Shown: positions 9,441 through 22,940, numbered from the stretch's first letter. The stretch: DNA of 64,000 nt from Amblyomma americanum (GCF_052857255.1 NC_135504.1:144114121-144178120), one strand, 5' to 3'. Numbers and translations are program-made. The notes: generated by a model not told the origin, from the sequence alone.

Positions 9441-12400
9441 TGTATTCTGTTGTTTTGAGCCGGAATACAAGTTTTCGCGCAGTTCTGAGAAAAAAAGTTT
9501 ACACCTTTCTCTCGTCTACTCTTCGACGACTTGTAAAATCGATGCTCGTGAATCTTGCTAGTTTCGATCTAAAACGATGTATCCCGTTTTTTTGAGCCGG
9601 TATACAAGTTCTCGCGCAGTTCTGAGAAAAAAGTTTACACCTTTCCCTCGTATACTCATCGACGGCTTGTAAAAGCGATGCTTGTGAATCTTGCTAGTTT
9701 CGATCTAAAACGATGTATCCCGTTGTTTTGAGCCGGAATACAAGTTTTCGTGCAGTTCTGAGAGAAAAAGTTTACACCTTTCTCTCGTCTACTCTTCGAG
9801 GACTTGTAAAATCGATGCTCGTGATACTTGCTAGTTTCGATCTAAAACGATGAATCCTGTTGTTTTGAGCCGGAATACAAGTTTTCGCGCAGTTCTGAGA
9901 GAAAAAGTTTACACCTTTCTCTCGTCTACTCTTCGAGGACTTGTAAAATCGATGCTCGTGAATCTTGCTAGTTTCGATCTAAAACGATGAATCCTGTTGT
10001 TTTGAGCCGGAATACAAGTTTTCGCGCAGTTCTGAGAGAAAAAGTTTACACCTTTCTCTCGTCTACTCTTCGACAACTTGTAAAATCGATGCTCGTGAAT
10101 CTTGCTAGGTTCGATCTAAAACGATGTATCCCGTTTTTTTGAGCCGGAATACAAGTTTTCGTGCAGTTCTGAGAGAAAAAGTTTACACCTTTCTCTCGTC
10201 TACTCTTCGACGAGTTGTAAAATCGATGCTCGTGAATCTTGCTAGTTTCGATCTAAAACGATGTATTCTGTTGTTTTGAGCCGGAATACAAGTTTTCGCG
10301 CAGTTCTGAGAAAAAAAGTTTACACCTTTCTCTCGTCTACTCTTCGACGACTTGTAAAATCGATGCTCGTGAATCTTGCTAGTTTCGATCTAAAACGATG
10401 TATCCCGTTTTTTTGAGCCGTATACAAGTTTTCGTGCAGTTCTGAGAGAAAAAGTTTACACCTTTCTCTCGTCTACTCTTCGAGGACTTGTAAAATCGAT
10501 GCTCGTGAATCTTGCTAGTTTCGATCTAAAACGATGAATCCTGTTGTTTTGAGCCGGAATACAAGTTTTCGTGCAGTTCTGAGAGAAAAAGTTTACACCT
10601 TTCTCTCGTCTACTCTTCGAGGACTTGTAAAATCGATGCTCGTGAATCTTGCTCGTTTCGATCTAAAACGATGTATCCCGTTGTTTGAGCCGGAATACAA
10701 GTTTTCGTGCAGTTCTGAGAGAAAAAGTTTACACCTTTCTCTCGTCTACTCTTTGACGACTTGTAAAATCGATGCTCGTGAATCTTGCTAGTTTTGATCT
10801 AAAACGATGCATTCCGTTGTTTTGAGCCGGAATACAAGTTTTCGCGCAGTTCTGAGAGAAAAAGTTTACAATTTTCTCTCGTCTACTCGTCGACGACTTG
10901 TAAAATCGATGCTCGTGAATCTTGCTAGTTTCGATCTAAAACGATGTATTCCGTTGTTTTGAGCCGGAATACAAGTTTTCGCGCAGTTCTGAGAGAAAAA
11001 GTTTACACCTTTCTCTCGTCTACTCTTCGACGACTTGTAAAATCAATGCTCGTGAATCTTGCTAGTTTCGATCTACAACGATGTATCTCGTTGTTTTGAG
11101 CTGGAATACAAGTTTTCGCGCAGTTCTGAGAGAAAAAGTTTACACCTTTCTCTCGTCTACTCTTCGACGACTTGTAAAATCGATGCTCGTGAATCTTGCT
11201 AGTTTCGATCTAAAACGATGTATCCCGTTGTTTTGAGCCGGAATACAAGTTTTCGTGCAGTTCTGAGAGAAAAAGTTTACACCTTTCTCTCTACTCTTCG
11301 ACGACTTGTATAATCGATGCTCGTGAATCTTGCTAGTTTCGATCTAAAACGATGTATTCTGTTGTTTTGAGCCGGAATACAAGTTTTCGCGCAGTTCTGA
11401 GAAAAAAAGTTTACACCTTTCTCTCGTCTACTCTTCGACGACTTGTAAAATCGATGCTCGTGAATCTTGCTAGTTTCGATCTAAAACGATGTATCCCGTT
11501 TTTTTGAGCCGGTATACAAGTTCTCGCGCAGTTCTGAGAAAAAAGTTTACACCTTTCCCTCGTATACTCATCGACGGCTTGTAAAAGCGATGCTTGTGAA
11601 TCTTGCTAGTTTCGATCTAAAACGATGTATCCCGTTGTTTTGAGCCGGAATACAAGTTTTCGTGCAGTTCTGAGAGAAAAAGTTTACACCTTTCTCTCGT
11701 CTACTCTTCGAGGACTTGTAAAATCGATGCTCGTGATACTTGCTAGTTTCGATCTAAAACGATGAATCCTGTTGTTTTGAGCCGGAATACAAGTTTTCGC
11801 GCAGTTCTGAGAGAAAAAGTTTACACCTTTCTCTCGTCTACTCTTCGAGGACTTGTAAAATCGATGCTCGTGAATCTTGCTAGTTTCGATCTAAAACGAT
11901 GAATCCTGTTGTTTTGAGCCGGAATACAAGTTTTCGCGCAGTTCTGAGAGAAAAAGTTTACACCTTTCTCTCGTCTACTCTTCGACGACTTGTAAAATCG
12001 ATGCTCGTGAATCTTGCTAGGTTCGATCTAAAACGATGTATCCCGTTTTTTTGAGCCGGAATACAAGTTTTCGTGCAGTTCTGAGAGAAAAAGTTTACAC
12101 CTTTCTCTCGTCTACTCTTCGACGAGTTGTAAAATCGATGCTCGTGAATCTTGCTAGTTTCGATCTAAAACGATGTATTCTGTTGTTTTGAGCCGGAATA
12201 CAAGTTTTCGCGCAGTTCTGAGAAAAAAAGTTTACACCTTTCTCTCGTCTACTCTTCGACGACTTGTAAAATCGATGCTCGTGAATCTTGCTAGTTTCGA
12301 TCTAAAACGATGTATCCCGTTTTTTTGAGCCGTATACAAGTTTTCGTGCAGTTCTGAGAGAAAAAGTTTACACCTTTCTCTCGTCTACTCTTCGAGGACT

Positions 12401-13266
12401 TGTAAAATCGATGCTCGTGAATCTTGCTAGTTTCGATCTAAAACGATGAATCCTGTTGTTTTGAGCCGGAATACAAGTTTTCGTGCAGTTCTGAGAGAAA
12501 AAGTTTACACCTTTCTCTCGTCTACTCTTCGAGGACTTGTAAAATCGATGCTCGTGAATCTTGCTCGTTTCGATCTAAAACGATGCATCCCGTTGTTTGA
12601 GCCGGAATACAAGTTTTCGTGCAGTTCTGAGAGAAAAAGTTTACACCTTTCTCTCGTCTACTCTTTGACGACTTGTAAAATCGATGCTCGTGAATATTGC
12701 TAGTTTTGATCTAAAACGATGCATTCCGTTGTTTTGAGCCGGAATACAAGTTTTCGCGCAGTTCTGAGAGAAAAAGTTTACAATTTTCTCTCGTCTACTC
12801 GTCGACGACTTGTAAAATCGATGCTCGTGAATCTTGCTAGTTTCGATCTAAAACGATGTATTCCGTTGTTTTGAGCCGGAATACAAGTTTTCGCGCAGTT
12901 CTGAGAGAAAAAGTTTACACCTTTCTCTCTACTCTTCGACGACTTGTAAAATCGATGCTCGTGAATCTTGCTAGTTTCGATCTAAAATGATGAATCCTGT
13001 TGTTTTGAGCCGGAATACAAGTTTCCGCGCAGTACTGAGAGAAAAAGTTTACACCTTTCTCTCGTCTACTCTTCGACGACTTTTAAAATCGATGCTCGTG
13101 AATCTTGCTAGTTTCGATCTAAAACGATGTATCCCGTTGTTTTGAGCCGGAATACAAGTTTTCGCGCAGTTCTAAGAGAAAAAGTTTACACCTTTCTCTC
13201 GTCTACTCTTCGACGACTTGTAATATCGATGCTCGTGAATCTTGCTAGTTTCGATCTAAAACGATG
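9441..13266 (+). repeat. Tandem 14-monomer higher-order units (period 1912 bp)
   Basis: TGTATTCTG recurs at 9441 and 11353 (1912 bp, i.e. 14 monomers less six bases of small deletions). The CCCTCGTATACTCATC monomer recurs near 9645 and 11564. The 1-bp-short CCCGTTGTTTGAGCC monomers recur with the same period. The first unit is complete. The second follows it to about 12.9 kb and then switches to a CTCTCTACTC monomer that leads into the empty insertion site, which marks a recombination point. Confidence 0.85.
13169..13178 (+). other. Empty insertion site 3 (GTTCTAAGAG)
   Basis: Uninterrupted target, flanked on the left by the TTTCCGCGCAGTACTG monomer and on the right by TTGTAATATCG and the TTTACGCC / GTAACCC monomers, exactly as around the inserts. 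Confidence 0.88.
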
Positions 13267-15724
13267 TATTCCGTTGTTTTGAGCCGGAATACAAGTTTTC
13301 GCGCAGTTCTGAGAGAAAAAGTTTACGCCTTTCTCTCGTCTACTCTTCGATGACTTGTAAAATCGATGCTCGTGAATCTTGCTAGTTTCGATCTAAAACG
13401 ATGTAACCCGTTGTTCTGAGCCGGAATACAAGTTCTGACGCAGTTCTGAGAGAAAACGTTTACACCTTTCTCTCGTCTACTCTTCGAGGACTTGTAAAAT
13501 CGATGCTCGTGAATCTTGCTAGTTTCGATCTAAAAGGATGAATCCCGTTGTTTTGAGCCGGAATACAAGTTTTCGCGCAGTTCTGAGAGAAAAAGTTTAC
13601 ACCTTTCTCTCGTCTACTCTTCGACGACTTGTAAAATCGATGCTCGTGAATCTTGCTAGTTTCGATCTAAAACGATGTATCCTGTTGTTTTGAGCCGGAA
13701 TACAAGTTTTCGTGCAGTTCTGAGAGAAAAAGTTTACACCTTTCTCTTGTCTACTCTTCGACGAGTTGTAAAATTGATGCTCGTGAATCTTGCTAGTTTC
13801 GATCTAAAACGATGTATTCTGTTGTTTTGAGCCGGAATACAAGTTTTCGCGCAGTTCTGAGAAAAAAAGTTTACACCTTTCTCTCGTCTACTCTTCGACG
13901 ACTTGTAAAATCGATGCTCGTGAATCTTGCTAGTTTCGATCTAAAACGATGTATCCCGTTTTTTTGAGCCGGTATACAAGTTCTCGCGCAGTTCTGAGAA
14001 AAAAGTTTACACCTTTCCCTCGTATACTCATCGACGGCTTGTAAAAGCGATGCTTGTGAATCTTGCTAGTTTCGATCTAAAACGATGTATCCCGTTGTTT
14101 TGAGCCGGAATACAAGTTTTCGTGCAGTTCTGAGAGAAAAAGTTTACACCTTTCTCTCGTCTACTCTTCGAGGACTTGTAAAATCGATGCTCGTGATACT
14201 TGCTAGTTTCGATCTAAAACGATGAATCCTGTTGTTTTGAGCCGGAATACAAGTTTTCGCGCAGTTCTGAGAGAAAAAGTTTACACCTTTCTCTCGTCTA
14301 CTCTTCGAGGACTTGTAAAATCGATGCTCGTGAATCTTGCTAGTTTCGATCTAAAACGATGAATCCTGTTGTTTTGAGCCGGAATACAAGTTTTCGCGCA
14401 GTTCTGAGAGAAAAAGTTTACACCTTTCTCTCGTCTACTCTTCGACGACTTGTAAAATCGATGCTCGTGAATCTTGCTAGGTTCGATCTAAAACGATGTA
14501 TCCCGTTTTTTTGAGCCGGAATACAAGTTTTCGTGCAGTTCTGAGAGAAAAAGTTTACACCTTTCTCTCGTCTACTCTTCGACGAGTTGTAAAATCGATG
14601 CTCGTGAATCTTGCTAGTTTCGATCTAAAACGATGTATTCTGTTGTTTTGAGCCGGAATACAAGTTTTCGCGCAGTTCTGAGAAAAAAAGTTTACACCTT
14701 TCTCTCGTCTACTCTTCGACGACTTGTAAAATCGATGCTCGTGAATCTTGCTAGTTTCGATCTAAAACGATGTATCCCGTTTTTTTGAGCCGTATACAAG
14801 TTTTCGTGCAGTTCTGAGAGAAAAAGTTTACACCTTTCTCTCGTCTACTCTTCGAGGACTTGTAAAATCGATGCTCGTGAATCTTGCTAGTTTCGATCTA
14901 AAACGATGTATTCCGTTGTTTTGAGCCGGAATACAAGTTTTCGCGCAGTTCTGAGAGAAAAAGTTTACACCTTTCTCTCGTCTACTCTTCGACGACTTGT
15001 AAAATCAATGCTCGTGAATCTTGCTAGTTTCGATCTACAACGATGTATCTCGTTGTTTTGAGCTGGAATACAAGTTTTCGCGCAGTTCTGAGAGAAAAAG
15101 TTTACACCTTTCTCTCGTCTACTCTTCGACGACTTGTAAAATCGATGCTCGTGAATCTTGCTAGTTTCGATCTAAAACGATGTATCCCGTTGTTTTGAGC
15201 CGGAATACAAGTTTTCGTGCAGTTCTGAGAGAAAAAGTTTACACCTTTCTCTCTACTCTTCGACGACTTGTATAATCGATGCTCGTGAATCTTGCTAGTT
15301 TCGATCTAAAACGATGTATTCCGTTGTTTTGAGCCGGAATACAAGTTTTCGCGCAGTTCTGAGAGCAAAAGTTTACAATTTTCTCTCGTCTACTCGTCGA
15401 CGATTCGTAAAATCGATGCTCGCGAATCTTACTAGTTTCGATCTAAAACGATGTATACCGTTGTTTTGAGCCGGAATACAAGTTTTCGTGCAGTTCTGAG
15501 AGAAAAAGTGTACACCTTTCTCTCGACTACTCTTCGAAGACTTGTAAAATCGATGCTCGTGAATCTTGCTAGTTTCGATCTAAAACGATGAATCCTGTTG
15601 TTTTGAGCCGGAATACAGGTTTCCGCGCAGTACTGAGAGAAAAAGTTTACACCTTTCTCTCGTCTACTCTTCGACGACTTTTAAAATCGATGCTCGTGAA
15701 TCTTGCTAGTTTCGATCTAAAACG

Positions 15725-16495
15725 ATGTATCCCGTTGTTTTGAGCCGGAATACAAGTTTTCGCGCAGTTCTAAGAGTTCTAAGGGGCATTATTAATTTAT
15801 GCTTGAAGAATGCTCTGGAAAAGTCATGCCCCCACCTCATCAGCGAGAGCTTTCACGCTCAACTCGCAAGGTTCCATCAAGCAGGCTACCCAGCTGATAT
15901 TTGTGTTTCTGTCGCCGAAGGCATACTAAAGAAGAAGCGCCAGGAAGGTCAACTGCCGTCCGTGCCTTCAGAAAGAAAAAAAGACAAAATTGCCGTCATT
16001 CCTTACATTTATTGCCTGTCCCACAATCTCAAGAAAATTGGGACAAAAGCTAATGTTCGTGTCGTTTTTTCTGCCCCTGAAAAACTAAGTGCGCTTTCCA
16101 AAAAAACTTTGCCCGCTGATAAACGTCCCCAAAAGCTGCAGTGCACCATTAACCACAGAAAGAAATTCGTGAAATGTACTGAAGGCATTGTTTATGACAT
16201 CCCTCTCTCTTGCGGTAAGCGGTATGTTGGTCAGTCAGGTCGGTGCTTGAATGAGAGACTTCGCGAACACAAAAATAACTTGAGAACTTTTACTGGCAGT
16301 AATCTGGCTTTACACTGCAAGGAGTGTGGTTGTGTGCCATTTCTGGACAAGTGCTCGATCGTTGCCAGACACCGGGATCAGTTAACGCGAGAGATTATTG
16401 AAGCAGCTCGTATCGCTGCCTTGGACGATAAATGTGTAAGCAAGCCGTCTATCTCCCTGTCCAAAAGAGAGCTGGCCTTCTTAAAGAAACGCTGA
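15725..16495 (+). CDS. Chimeric satellite-PLE GIY-YIG frame, copy 2
   Basis: An intact 256-codon frame, identical in protein to copy 1 except R72 in place of C72. It keeps VYDIP, YVG, the Arg-rich NERLREH helix, the Cys/His cluster and LTREIIEA. Start and stop are placed as in copy 1. The first 17 residues come from the satellite. No polymerase domain remains. Expression is unproven. Confidence 0.6.
   Translation: MYPVVLSRNTSFRAVLRVLRGIINLCLKNALEKSCPHLISESFHAQLARFHQAGYPADICVSVAEGILKKKRQEGQLPSVPSERKKDKIAVIPYIYCLSHNLKKIGTKANVRVVFSAPEKLSALSKKTLPADKRPQKLQCTINHRKKFVKCTEGIVYDIPLSCGKRYVGQSGRCLNERLREHKNNLRTFTGSNLALHCKECGCVPFLDKCSIVARHRDQLTREIIEAARIAALDDKCVSKPSISLSKRELAFLKKR
15767..15776 (+). repeat. 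Left target-site duplication, insert 2
   Basis: GTTCTAAGAG, matched at 16663-16672. Confidence 0.85.
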
Positions 16496-16662
16496 ATCGT
16501 GCACATCCGTAGATCCTCATTCACCTGTTTTTCATTATCTTTCTGGGCGCATGCGCCTGTTTCCCCTCACGGATTACGTTCGTCTTGGCCGCCCTGGTTT
16601 CTTTCAGTCGGAAGTTGGATCACCGTTACCGACTCGCCCAAGTTTCTACCCTTGTGAATTAC
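15777..16662 (+). mobile_element. Insert 2: 5'-truncated Penelope-like element, 886 bp
   Basis: Same length, ends and internal structure as insert 1, at the same base of the same monomer type. The monomer to its left carries a private change, ATACAGGTTTCC near 15617. It shares TAT (Tyr) at codon 96 only with insert 1, so these two are the closest pair. Confidence 0.87.
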
Positions 16663-16672
16663 GTTCTAAGAG
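16663..16672 (+). repeat. Right target-site duplication, insert 2
   Basis: GTTCTAAGAG, followed by AAAAAGTTTACACC and TTGTAATATCG. Confidence 0.85.
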
Positions 16673-17079
16673 AAAAAGTTTACACCTTTCTCTCGTCTAC
16701 TCTTCGACGACTTGTAATATCGATGCTCGTGAATCTTGCTAGTTTCGATCTAAAACGATGTATTCCGTTGTTTTGAGCCGGAATACAAGTTTTCGCGCAG
16801 TTCTGAGAGAAAAAGTTTACGCCTTTCTCTCGTCTACTCTTCGATGACTTGTAAAATCGATGCTCGTGAATCTTGCTAGTTTCGATCTAAAACGATGTAT
16901 TCCGTTGTTTTGAGCCGGAATACAAGTTTTCGCGCAGTTCTGAGAGAAAAAGTTTACGCCTTTCTCTCGTCTACTCTTCGATGACTTGTAAAATCGATGC
17001 TCGTGAATCTTGCTAGTTTCGATCTAAAACGATGTAACCCGTTGTTCTTAGCCGGAATACAAGTTCTGACGCAGTTCTG

Positions 17080-19520
17080 AGAGAAAACGTTTACACCTTT
17101 CTCTCGTCTACTCTTCGAGGACTTGTAAATCGATGCTCGTGAATCTTGCTAGTTTCGATCTAAAAGGATGAATCTCGTTGTTTTGAGCCGGAATACAAGT
17201 TTTCGCGCAGTTCTGAGAGAAAAAGTTTACACCTTTCTCTTGTCTACTCTTCGAAGAGTTGTAAAATCGATGCTCGTGAATCTTGCTAGTTTCGATCTAA
17301 AACGATGTATCCTGTTGTTTTGAGCCGGAATACAAGTTTTCGTGCAGTTCTGAGAGAAAAAGTTTACACCTTTCTCTTGTCTACTCTTCGAAGAGTTGTA
17401 AAATCCATGCTCGTGAATCTTGCTAGTTTCGATCTAAAACGATGTATTCTGTTGTTTTGAGCCGGAATACAAGTTTTCGTGCAGTTCTGAGAAAAAAGTT
17501 TACACCTTTCCCTCGTATACTCATCGACGGCTTGTAAAAGCGATGCTTGTGAATCTTGCTAGTTTCGATCTAAAACGATGTATCCCGTTGTTTTGAGCCG
17601 GAATACAAGTTTTCGTGCAGTTCTGAGAGAAAAAGTTTACACCTTTCTCTCGTCTACTCTTCGAGGACTTGTAAAATCGATGCTCGTGAATCTTGCTAGT
17701 TTCGATCTAAAACGATGAATCCTGTTGTTTTGAGCCGGAATACAAGTTTTCGCGCAGTTCTGAGAGAAAAAGTTTACACCTTTCTCTCGTCTACTCTTCG
17801 ACGACTTGTAAAATCGATGCTCGTGAATCTTGCTCGTTTCGATCTAAAACGATGTATCCCGTTGTTTTGAGCCGGAATACATGTTTTCGTGCAGTTCTGA
17901 GAGAAAAAGTTTACACCTTTCTCTCGTCTACTCTTCGGCGACGTGTAAAATCGATGCTCGTGAATCATGCTAGTTTCGATCTAAAACGATGTATCCCGTT
18001 GTTTTGAGCCGGAATACAAGTTTTCGCGCAGTTCTGAGAGAAAAAGTTTACAATTTTCTCTCGTCTACTCGTCGACGACTTGTAAAATCGATGCTCGTGA
18101 ATCTTGCTAGTTTCAATCTAAAACGATGTATCCCGTTGTTTTGAGCCGGAATACAAGTTTTCGCGCAGTTCTGAGAGAAAAAGTTTACGCCTTTCTCTCG
18201 TCTACTCTTCGAGGACTTGTAAAATCGATGCTCGTGAATCTTGCTAGTTTTGATCTAAAACGATGTATCCCGTTGTTTTGAGCCGGAATACAAGTTTTCG
18301 CGCAGTTCTGAGAGAAAAAGTTTACAATTTTCTCTTGTCTACTCGTCGACGACTTGTAAAATCGATGCTCATGAATCTTGCTAGTTTCGATCTAAAACGA
18401 TGTATCCCGTTGTTTTGAGCCGGAATACAAGTTTTCGCGCAGTTCTGAGAGAAAAAGTTTACACCTTTCTCTCGTCTACTCTTCGACGACTTGTAAAATC
18501 GATGCTCTTGAATCTTGCTCGTTTCGATCTAAAACGATGTATCCCGTTGTTTTGAGCCGGAATACAAGTTTTCGTGCAGTTCTGAGAGAAAAAGTTTACA
18601 CCTTTCTCTCGTCTACTCTTCGGCGACTTGTAAAATCGATGCTCGTGAATCTTGCTAGTTTCGATCTAAAACGATGCATTCCGTTGTTTTGAGCCGGAAT
18701 GCAAGTTTTCGCGCAGTTCTGAGAGAAAAAGTTTACAATTTTCTCTCGTCTACTCGTCGACGACTTGTAAAATCGATGCTCGTGAATCTTGCTAGTTTCG
18801 ATCTAAAACGATGTATCCCGTTGTTTTGAGCCGGAATACAAGTTTTCGCGCAGTTCTGAGAGAAAAAGTTTACACCTTTCTCTCGTCTACTCTTCGACGA
18901 CTTGTAAAATCGATGCTCGTGAATCTTGCTAGTTTCGATCTAAAACGATGTATCCCGTTTTTTTGAGCCGGAATACAAGTTTTCGTGCAGTTCTGAGAGA
19001 AAAAGTTTACACCTTTCTCTCGTCTACTCTTCGAGGACTTGTAAAATCGATGCTCGTGAATCTTGCTCGTTTCGATCTAAACCGATGTATCCCGTTGTTT
19101 TGAGCCGGAATACAAGTTTTCGCGCAGTTCTGAGAGAAAAAGTTTACACCTTTCTCTCGTCTACTCTTCGAGGACTTGTAAAATCGATGCTCGTGAATCT
19201 TGCTCGTTTCGATCTAAACCGATGTATCCCGTTGTTTTGAGCCGGAATACAAGTTTTCGCGCAGTTCTGAGAGAAAAAGTTTACACCTTTCTCTCGTCTA
19301 CTCTTCGACGACTTGTAAAATCGATGCTCGTGAATCTTGCTCGTTTCGATCTAAAACGATGTATCCCGTTGTTTTGAGCCGGAATACAAGTTTTCGTGCA
19401 GTTCTGAGAGGAAAAGTTTACACCTTTCTCTCGTCTACTCTTCGGCGACTTGTAAAGTCGATGCTCGTGAATCTTGCTAGTTTCGATCTAAAACGATGCA
19501 TTCCGTTGTTTTGAGCCGGA
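17080..19520 (+). repeat. Segmental duplication, left copy (offset 3421 bp)
   Basis: About 2.44 kb repeated at about 20.50-22.94 kb. Shared rare markers are AAATCCATGCTCG at 17403 and 20824, GCTCATGAATC near 18370 and 21790, ATGCTCTTGAATC, and the doubled GATCTAAACCGATG monomers. The copies look almost identical by eye: I noticed TTTTCTCGCAG near 22677 against TTTTCGCGCAG near 19256. The divergence is far lower than between neighbouring monomers, so the event is recent. Confidence 0.85.
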
Positions 19521-21430
19521 ATACAAGATTTCGCGCAGTTCTGAGAGAAAACGTTTACACCTTTCTCTCGTCTACTCTTCGAGGACTTGTAAATCGATGC
19601 TCGTGAATCTTGCTAGTTTCGATCTAAAAGGATGAATCTCGTTGTTTTGAGCCGGAATACAAGTTTTCGCGCAGTTCTGAGAGAAAAAGTTTACACCTTT
19701 CTCTTGTCTACTCTTCGAAGAGTTGTAAAATCGATGCTCGTGAATCTTGCTAGTTTCGATCTAAAACGATGTATCCTGTTGTTTTGAGCCGGAATACAAG
19801 TTTTCGTGCAGTTCTGAGAGAAAAAGTTTACACCTTTCTCTTGTCTACTCTTCGAAGAGTTGTAAAATCCATGCTCGTGAATCTTGCTAGTTTCGATCTA
19901 AAACGATGTATTCTGTTGTTTTGAGCCGGAATACAAGTTTTCGTGCAGTTCTGAGAAAAAAGTTTACACCTTTCCCTCGTATACTCATCGACGGCTTGTA
20001 AAAGCGATGCTTGTGAATCTTGCTAGTTTCGATCTAAAACGATGTATCCCGTTGTTTTGAGCCGGAATACAAGTTTTCGTGCAGTTCTGAGAGAAAAAGT
20101 TTACACCTTTCTCTCGTCTACTCTTCGAGGACTTGTAAAATCGATGCTCGTGAATCTTGCTAGTTTCGATCTAAAACGATGAATCCTGTTGTTTTGAGCC
20201 GGAATACAAGTTTTCGCGCAGTTCTGAGAGAAAAAGTTTACACCTTTCTCTCGTCTACTCTTCGACGACTTGTAAAATCGATGCTCGTGAATCTTGCTCG
20301 TTTCGATCTAAAACGATGTATCCCGTTGTTTTGAGCCGGAATACATGTTTTCGTGCAGTTCTGAGAGAAAAAGTTTACACCTTTCTCTCGTCTACTCTTC
20401 GGCGACTTGTAAAGTCGATGCTCGTGAATCTTGCTAGTTTCGATCTAAAACGATGCATTCCGTTGTTTTGAGCCGGAATACAAGATTTCGCGCAGTTCTG
20501 AGAGAAAACGTTTACACCTTTCTCTCGTCTACTCTTCGAGGACTTGTAAATCGATGCTCGTGAATCTTGCTAGTTTCGATCTAAAAGGATGAATCTCGTT
20601 GTTTTGAGCCGGAATACAAGTTTTCGCGCAGTTCTGAGAGAAAAAGTTTACACCTTTCTCTTGTCTACTCTTCGAAGAGTTGTAAAATCGATGCTCGTGA
20701 ATCTTGCTAGTTTCGATCTAAAACGATGTATCCTGTTGTTTTGAGCCGGAATACAAGTTTTCGTGCAGTTCTGAGAGAAAAAGTTTACACCTTTCTCTTG
20801 TCTACTCTTCGAAGAGTTGTAAAATCCATGCTCGTGAATCTTGCTAGTTTCGATCTAAAACGATGTATTCTGTTGTTTTGAGCCGGAATACAAGTTTTCG
20901 TGCAGTTCTGAGAAAAAAGTTTACACCTTTCCCTCGTATACTCATCGACGGCTTGTAAAAGCGATGCTTGTGAATCTTGCTAGTTTCGATCTAAAACGAT
21001 GTATCCCGTTGTTTTGAGCCGGAATACAAGTTTTCGTGCAGTTCTGAGAGAAAAAGTTTACACCTTTCTCTCGTCTACTCTTCGAGGACTTGTAAAATCG
21101 ATGCTCGTGAATCTTGCTAGTTTCGATCTAAAACGATGAATCCTGTTGTTTTGAGCCGGAATACAAGTTTTCGCGCAGTTCTGAGAGAAAAAGTTTACAC
21201 CTTTCTCTCGTCTACTCTTCGACGACTTGTAAAATCGATGCTCGTGAATCTTGCTCGTTTCGATCTAAAACGATGTATCCCGTTGTTTTGAGCCGGAATA
21301 CATGTTTTCGTGCAGTTCTGAGAGAAAAAGTTTACACCTTTCTCTCGTCTACTCTTCGGCGACGTGTAAAATCGATGCTCGTGAATCATGCTAGTTTCGA
21401 TCTAAAACGATGTATCCCGTTGTTTTGAGC
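19520..21430 (+). repeat. 7-monomer tandem duplication (957 bp)
   Basis: The rare variant ACAAGATTTCGCGCAG recurs near 19524 and 20481, and AAATCCATGCTCG at 19867 and 20824, both 957 bp apart. The unit carries the TTGTAAATCG monomer (one A lost) and CCCTCGTATACTCATC. It overlaps the start of the right copy of the 3421-bp duplication. Confidence 0.8.
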
Positions 21431-22940
21431 CGGAATACAAGTTTTCGCGCAGTTCTGAGAGAAAAAGTTTACAATTTTCTCTCGTCTACTCGTCGACGAC
21501 TTGTAAAATCGATGCTCGTGAATCTTGCTAGTTTCAATCTAAAACGATGTATCCCGTTGTTTTGAGCCGGAATACAAGTTTTCGCGCAGTTCTGAGAGAA
21601 AAAGTTTACGCCTTTCTCTCGTCTACTCTTCGAGGACTTGTAAAATCGATGCTCGTGAATCTTGCTAGTTTTGATCTAAAACGATGTATCCCGTTGTTTT
21701 GAGCCGGAATACAAGTTTTCGCGCAGTTCTGAGAGAAAAAGTTTACAATTTTCTCTTGTCTACTCGTCGACGACTTGTAAAATCGATGCTCATGAATCTT
21801 GCTAGTTTCGATCTAAAACGATGTATCCCGTTGTTTTGAGCCGGAATACAAGTTTTCGCGCAGTTCTGAGAGAAAAAGTTTACACCTTTCTCTCGTCTAC
21901 TCTTCGACGACTTGTAAAATCGATGCTCTTGAATCTTGCTCGTTTCGATCTAAAACGATGTATCCCGTTGTTTTGAGCCGGAATACAAGTTTTCGTGCAG
22001 TTCTGAGAGAAAAAGTTTACACCTTTCTCTCGTCTACTCTTCGGCGACTTGTAAAATCGATGCTCGTGAATCTTGCTAGTTTCGATCTAAAACGATGCAT
22101 TCCGTTGTTTTGAGCCGGAATGCAAGTTTTCGCGCAGTTCTGAGAGAAAAAGTTTACAATTTTCTCTCGTCTACTCGTCGACGACTTGTAAAATCGATGC
22201 TCGTGAATCTTGCTAGTTTCGATCTAAAACGATGTATCCCGTTGTTTTGAGCCGGAATACAAGTTTTCGCGCAGTTCTGAGAGAAAAAGTTTACACCTTT
22301 CTCTCGTCTACTCTTCGACGACTTGTAAAATCGATGCTCGTGAATCTTGCTAGTTTCGATCTAAAACGATGTATCCCGTTTTTTTGAGCCGGAATACAAG
22401 TTTTCGTGCAGTTCTGAGAGAAAAAGTTTACACCTTTCTCTCGTCTACTCTTCGAGGACTTGTAAAATCGATGCTCGTGAATCTTGCTCGTTTCGATCTA
22501 AACCGATGTATCCCGTTGTTTTGAGCCGGAATACAAGTTTTCGCGCAGTTCTGAGAGAAAAAGTTTACACCTTTCTCTCGTCTACTCTTCGAGGACTTGT
22601 AAAATCGATGCTCGTGAATCTTGCTCGTTTCGATCTAAACCGATGTATCCCGTTGTTTTGAGCCGGAATACAAGTTTTCTCGCAGTTCTGAGAGAAAAAG
22701 TTTACACCTTTCTCTCGTCTACTCTTCGACGACTTGTAAAATCGATGCTCGTGAATCTTGCTCGTTTCGATCTAAAACGATGTATCCCGTTGTTTTGAGC
22801 CGGAATACAAGTTTTCGTGCAGTTCTGAGAGGAAAAGTTTACACCTTTCTCTCGTCTACTCTTCGGCGACTTGTAAAGTCGATGCTCGTGAATCTTGCTA
22901 GTTTCGATCTAAAACGATGCATTCCGTTGTTTTGAGCCGG
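20500..22940 (+). repeat. Segmental duplication, right copy (offset 3421 bp)
   Basis: Partner of 17.08-19.52 kb. Its left edge joins the TTGTAAATCG monomer. Its right edge falls near the GAGGAAAAGTT / GTAAAGTCG monomers, where the two copies diverge (CAAGATTTCG at 19.52 kb, CAAGTTTTCG at 22.94 kb). Confidence 0.82.

Larger units (their letters stand above)
7850..15766 (+). repeat. 137-bp satellite array, segment 2 (between inserts 1 and 2)
   Basis: Continuous head-to-tail monomers. The distance between equivalent bases of inserts 1 and 2 is 8823 bp; minus 896 this is close to 58 monomers. The segment contains the tandem 14-mers of 9.44-13.27 kb and an empty insertion site at 13169. Two monomers near 8890-9010 carry linked changes ATACATGTTTTCG, CGGCGACGTG and GTGAATCATGC that mark copies at 17.9, 21.3 and (in part) 34.0 and 63.9 kb. 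No gene is visible. Confidence 0.98.
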
